Shown: positions 5,287 through 6,982 of the stretch, piece after piece
Numbering within the stretch: position 1 is the first letter of the stretch
How the letters are laid out: every line of letters starts with the position of its first letter
DNA from: Bacteroidales bacterium
Lineage (GTDB): Bacteria > Bacteroidota > Bacteroidia > Bacteroidales > VadinHA17
DNA: 6,982 nucleotides
Assembly (NCBI GenBank): GCA_003518245.1
Contig: DOZA01000367.1
Location: 1-6,982, forward strand
Direction: 5' to 3'
The notes under the pieces: model-generated
The model's database searches: none
Told to the model about the DNA's origin: nothing
Seen by the model: the letters and a program-made list of their open reading frames with translations, nothing else
Position numbers and translations under genes: made by a program

Positions 5287-6982
5287 AATTATTACCAAGT
5301 TTCAGTTTGGCAAACCTGAGGAGCAGTTTTTTTTCACCCGTATCATCAAAATCAACCAGGGCTGTTGTATTTGGTGCCTGGCCATCAATGGAGATAATTT
5401 TACCCCGCCCGAATCTTTCATGGTAAACTATGGCTCCTTCAACCAGCTCATCATCTGATGCCAGCTGTTTATTATCCATACTATTATCTGTTATGGGTTT
5501 TACCCTTTTCAGGTTTTTTCGAGGGGGTTTTGAATAATCAATATTCTTATCTTTTAACCCGGGAATTCTTTTTTCAAAGGGCCTGTTTGAAGTACTCGTC
5601 CCATGAATATTTCTCCGGCCACTCTCATCAGGATATTCCAGGTAATCATCATCAACCTCTGCCAGGAATCTGCTTGGTTTACAATTCTCCAGTTTACCCC
5701 ATTTATAGCGATTAAGTGCATAACTGAGCGTTACCTGCTCCTTTGACCTTGTCACAGCTACATAGAATAATCGTCTTTCTTCTTCAAGGCCACTGTTTTC
5801 CGCAAGTGACATTACTGACGGGAACAGGTTCTCCTCCAGTCCAACTATATATACATGCCTGAATTCCAACCCTTTAGCTGAGTGCATTGTCATCAGGATA
5901 ACTTTATTCCGGTCTTCTTCTTTCTCTGTATCACGATCAGTAATCAGTGCTACTGATTCAAGGTATGCAGCCAGGTTGGCTGGTTCACCGTTTGTTTCGG
6001 CAGCATCTGTAAATTCCTTAATAGCATTCAGCAGTTCCTGGAGGTTTTCGTACCTGCTTACTTCTTCAGGTGTTTCACCTTCCTTAAGTTCTTTCATGAT
6101 GCCGGTAGCCTTCGCTGTTCTCATTGCAGCATCATATGCACTGGCATTTACACAGTGAGATGATACAGTATTAATAAGGTCTGTATAAACCTGTACACGT
6201 TTCCATGTTGCGGGGGTAAGCAGTGAGCTGTGCATATTTGGTCCTGACATAATTTCCCACGCTGTTAATTCATTACTCTCTGCTGCTTCAAATAATCTCT
6301 CAACTGTAGTTTTACCTATCCCCCGCCTGGGATAATTTATGGTTCGTTTTAAGGCTTCTTCATCACGCGGATTGATTACCATCCTTAAATATGCAAGGAT
6401 ATCTTTTATTTCCTTACGTTCATAAAATGACAGGCCACCGTATATCTTGTATGGAATATTCTTTTTTCTGAATGTTTCTTCAAAAATTCTTGACTGTGCA
6501 TTTGTACGATAAAGGACCGCGAACTCTTCCCATTTAACCTGTTCAGACAGGCTACGGTCGAAAATATCAGAAGCTATCCTGAAACCCTCCTCACCATCAG
6601 TCATTGATTCCATTATCTTTATCTTATTACCCTGTATTTTTTCAGAATAAATCGTTTTACTGATTTGCCCGGTATTATGTTTTATAATACTGTTGGCCGC
6701 ATTCACAATGGTTTTTGTCGACCTGTAGTTTCTTTCAAGCTTATACAGAGTATAATCAGGATAATCTTTCCTGAAATTGAGAATATTCTCTATTCTTGCC
6801 CCCCTGAATGAATAGATACTCTGTGCATCATCACCCACAACGCACAGGTTACGATGTTTTTCAGATAATCTTTTCACTATCAGGTACTGCGCATAATTAG
6901 TATCCTGGTACTCATCAACAAGGATATAATTAAACCTCTCCTGGTAATTTTTGAGTGCATCGGGATAATCCCTGAACAGTAT
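5285..6982 (-). CDS. UvrD/PcrA-type ATP-dependent DNA helicase (SF1A), C-terminal part
   Basis: This 3'-5' DNA helicase acts in nucleotide excision or mismatch repair and in clearing replication or transcription conflicts. The frame is open to the window edge, giving 565 residues; a full protein of this family has roughly 700-800, so the Q motif and Walker A motif lie outside. Visible motifs, numbered from the window edge: II DEYQDTN (23-29), III VGDDAQSIYSFRGA (49-62), IV LERNYRS (82-88), YRTNAQSR (158-165), V TMHSAKGLEF (365-374) and VI EEERRLFYVAVTR (400-412). After a polar linker the C-terminus carries VYHERFGRGKIISIDG and VDFDDTGEKKLLLRFAKLKL (to residue 562), the Tudor-like tail of PcrA/UvrD that contacts RNA polymerase in other bacteria. 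A GTG at 6877 is internal, not the start, because motif II lies upstream of it in frame. All visible catalytic residues are intact. PcrA and UvrD cannot be separated here. Confidence 0.95.
   Translation of the reverse strand: MLFRDYPDALKNYQERFNYILVDEYQDTNYAQYLIVKRLSEKHRNLCVVGDDAQSIYSFRGARIENILNFRKDYPDYTLYKLERNYRSTKTIVNAANSIIKHNTGQISKTIYSEKIQGNKIKIMESMTDGEEGFRIASDIFDRSLSEQVKWEEFAVLYRTNAQSRIFEETFRKKNIPYKIYGGLSFYERKEIKDILAYLRMVINPRDEEALKRTINYPRRGIGKTTVERLFEAAESNELTAWEIMSGPNMHSSLLTPATWKRVQVYTDLINTVSSHCVNASAYDAAMRTAKATGIMKELKEGETPEEVSRYENLQELLNAIKEFTDAAETNGEPANLAAYLESVALITDRDTEKEEDRNKVILMTMHSAKGLEFRHVYIVGLEENLFPSVMSLAENSGLEEERRLFYVAVTRSKEQVTLSYALNRYKWGKLENCKPSRFLAEVDDDYLEYPDESGRRNIHGTSTSNRPFEKRIPGLKDKNIDYSKPPRKNLKRVKPITDNSMDNKQLASDDELVEGAIVYHERFGRGKIISIDGQAPNTTALVDFDDTGEKKLLLRFAKLKLGNN

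Noticed and set aside
5458..6158. Plus-strand open frames opposite the helicase gene
   Set aside because: The minus strand carries intact helicase motifs throughout this interval; the opposite frames have no recognisable features.
6877..6877. GTG at 6877 as the start of a short helicase
   Set aside because: The frame continues upstream to the window edge and encodes motif II (DEYQDTN), so this codon is an internal valine.

Overview
The window looks like a chromosomal segment of a Bacteroidota bacterium, probably a member of Bacteroidales or a relative. The grounds are moderate AT-richness, the style of the TetR, TolC and adaptor proteins, weak Shine-Dalgarno sequences, and two membrane-protein types I associate with this phylum. 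This assignment rests on protein style, not on a marker gene. No rRNA, tRNA, CRISPR array or intact insertion sequence is visible.

Positions 1-3911 hold a minus-strand tripartite efflux operon, read from right to left: a TetR-family regulator (3288-3911), a TolC-type outer-membrane factor (1952-3295), a lipoprotein periplasmic adaptor of the HlyD/AcrA type (859-1923), and the first 280 residues of an RND inner-membrane pump (1-840, running off the left edge). The genes overlap by 8 nt or are separated by 28 and 18 nt, so they are almost certainly one transcript. The regulator is the first gene, which fits autorepression. A 26-bp inverted repeat (3941-3966) lies 29 bp upstream of its start and is a candidate operator. 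Two strong inverted repeats also lie inside the coding sequences: a 14-bp-stem hairpin in the tolC-like gene and a perfect 20-bp palindrome in the adaptor gene.

Positions 3912-4214 contain no convincing gene. Then come two short membrane-protein genes placed head to head: a minus-strand four-helix protein (4215-4673) and a plus-strand DUF975-like protein (4769-5221). Both look as if they have lost their 5' ends at the same place, near 4674-4682. This suggests a rearrangement or deletion junction, or a chimeric assembly join. The plus-strand gene ends in a clear intrinsic terminator (5257-5286).

Positions 5285-6982 hold the C-terminal 565 residues of a UvrD/PcrA-type superfamily 1 DNA helicase on the minus strand. 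Its N-terminus, with the Walker A motif, lies beyond the right edge.

Most of the window is ordinary. No new multi-gene system is visible. The items most worth a second look are the two intragenic palindromes, the candidate TetR operator and the double-truncation junction.
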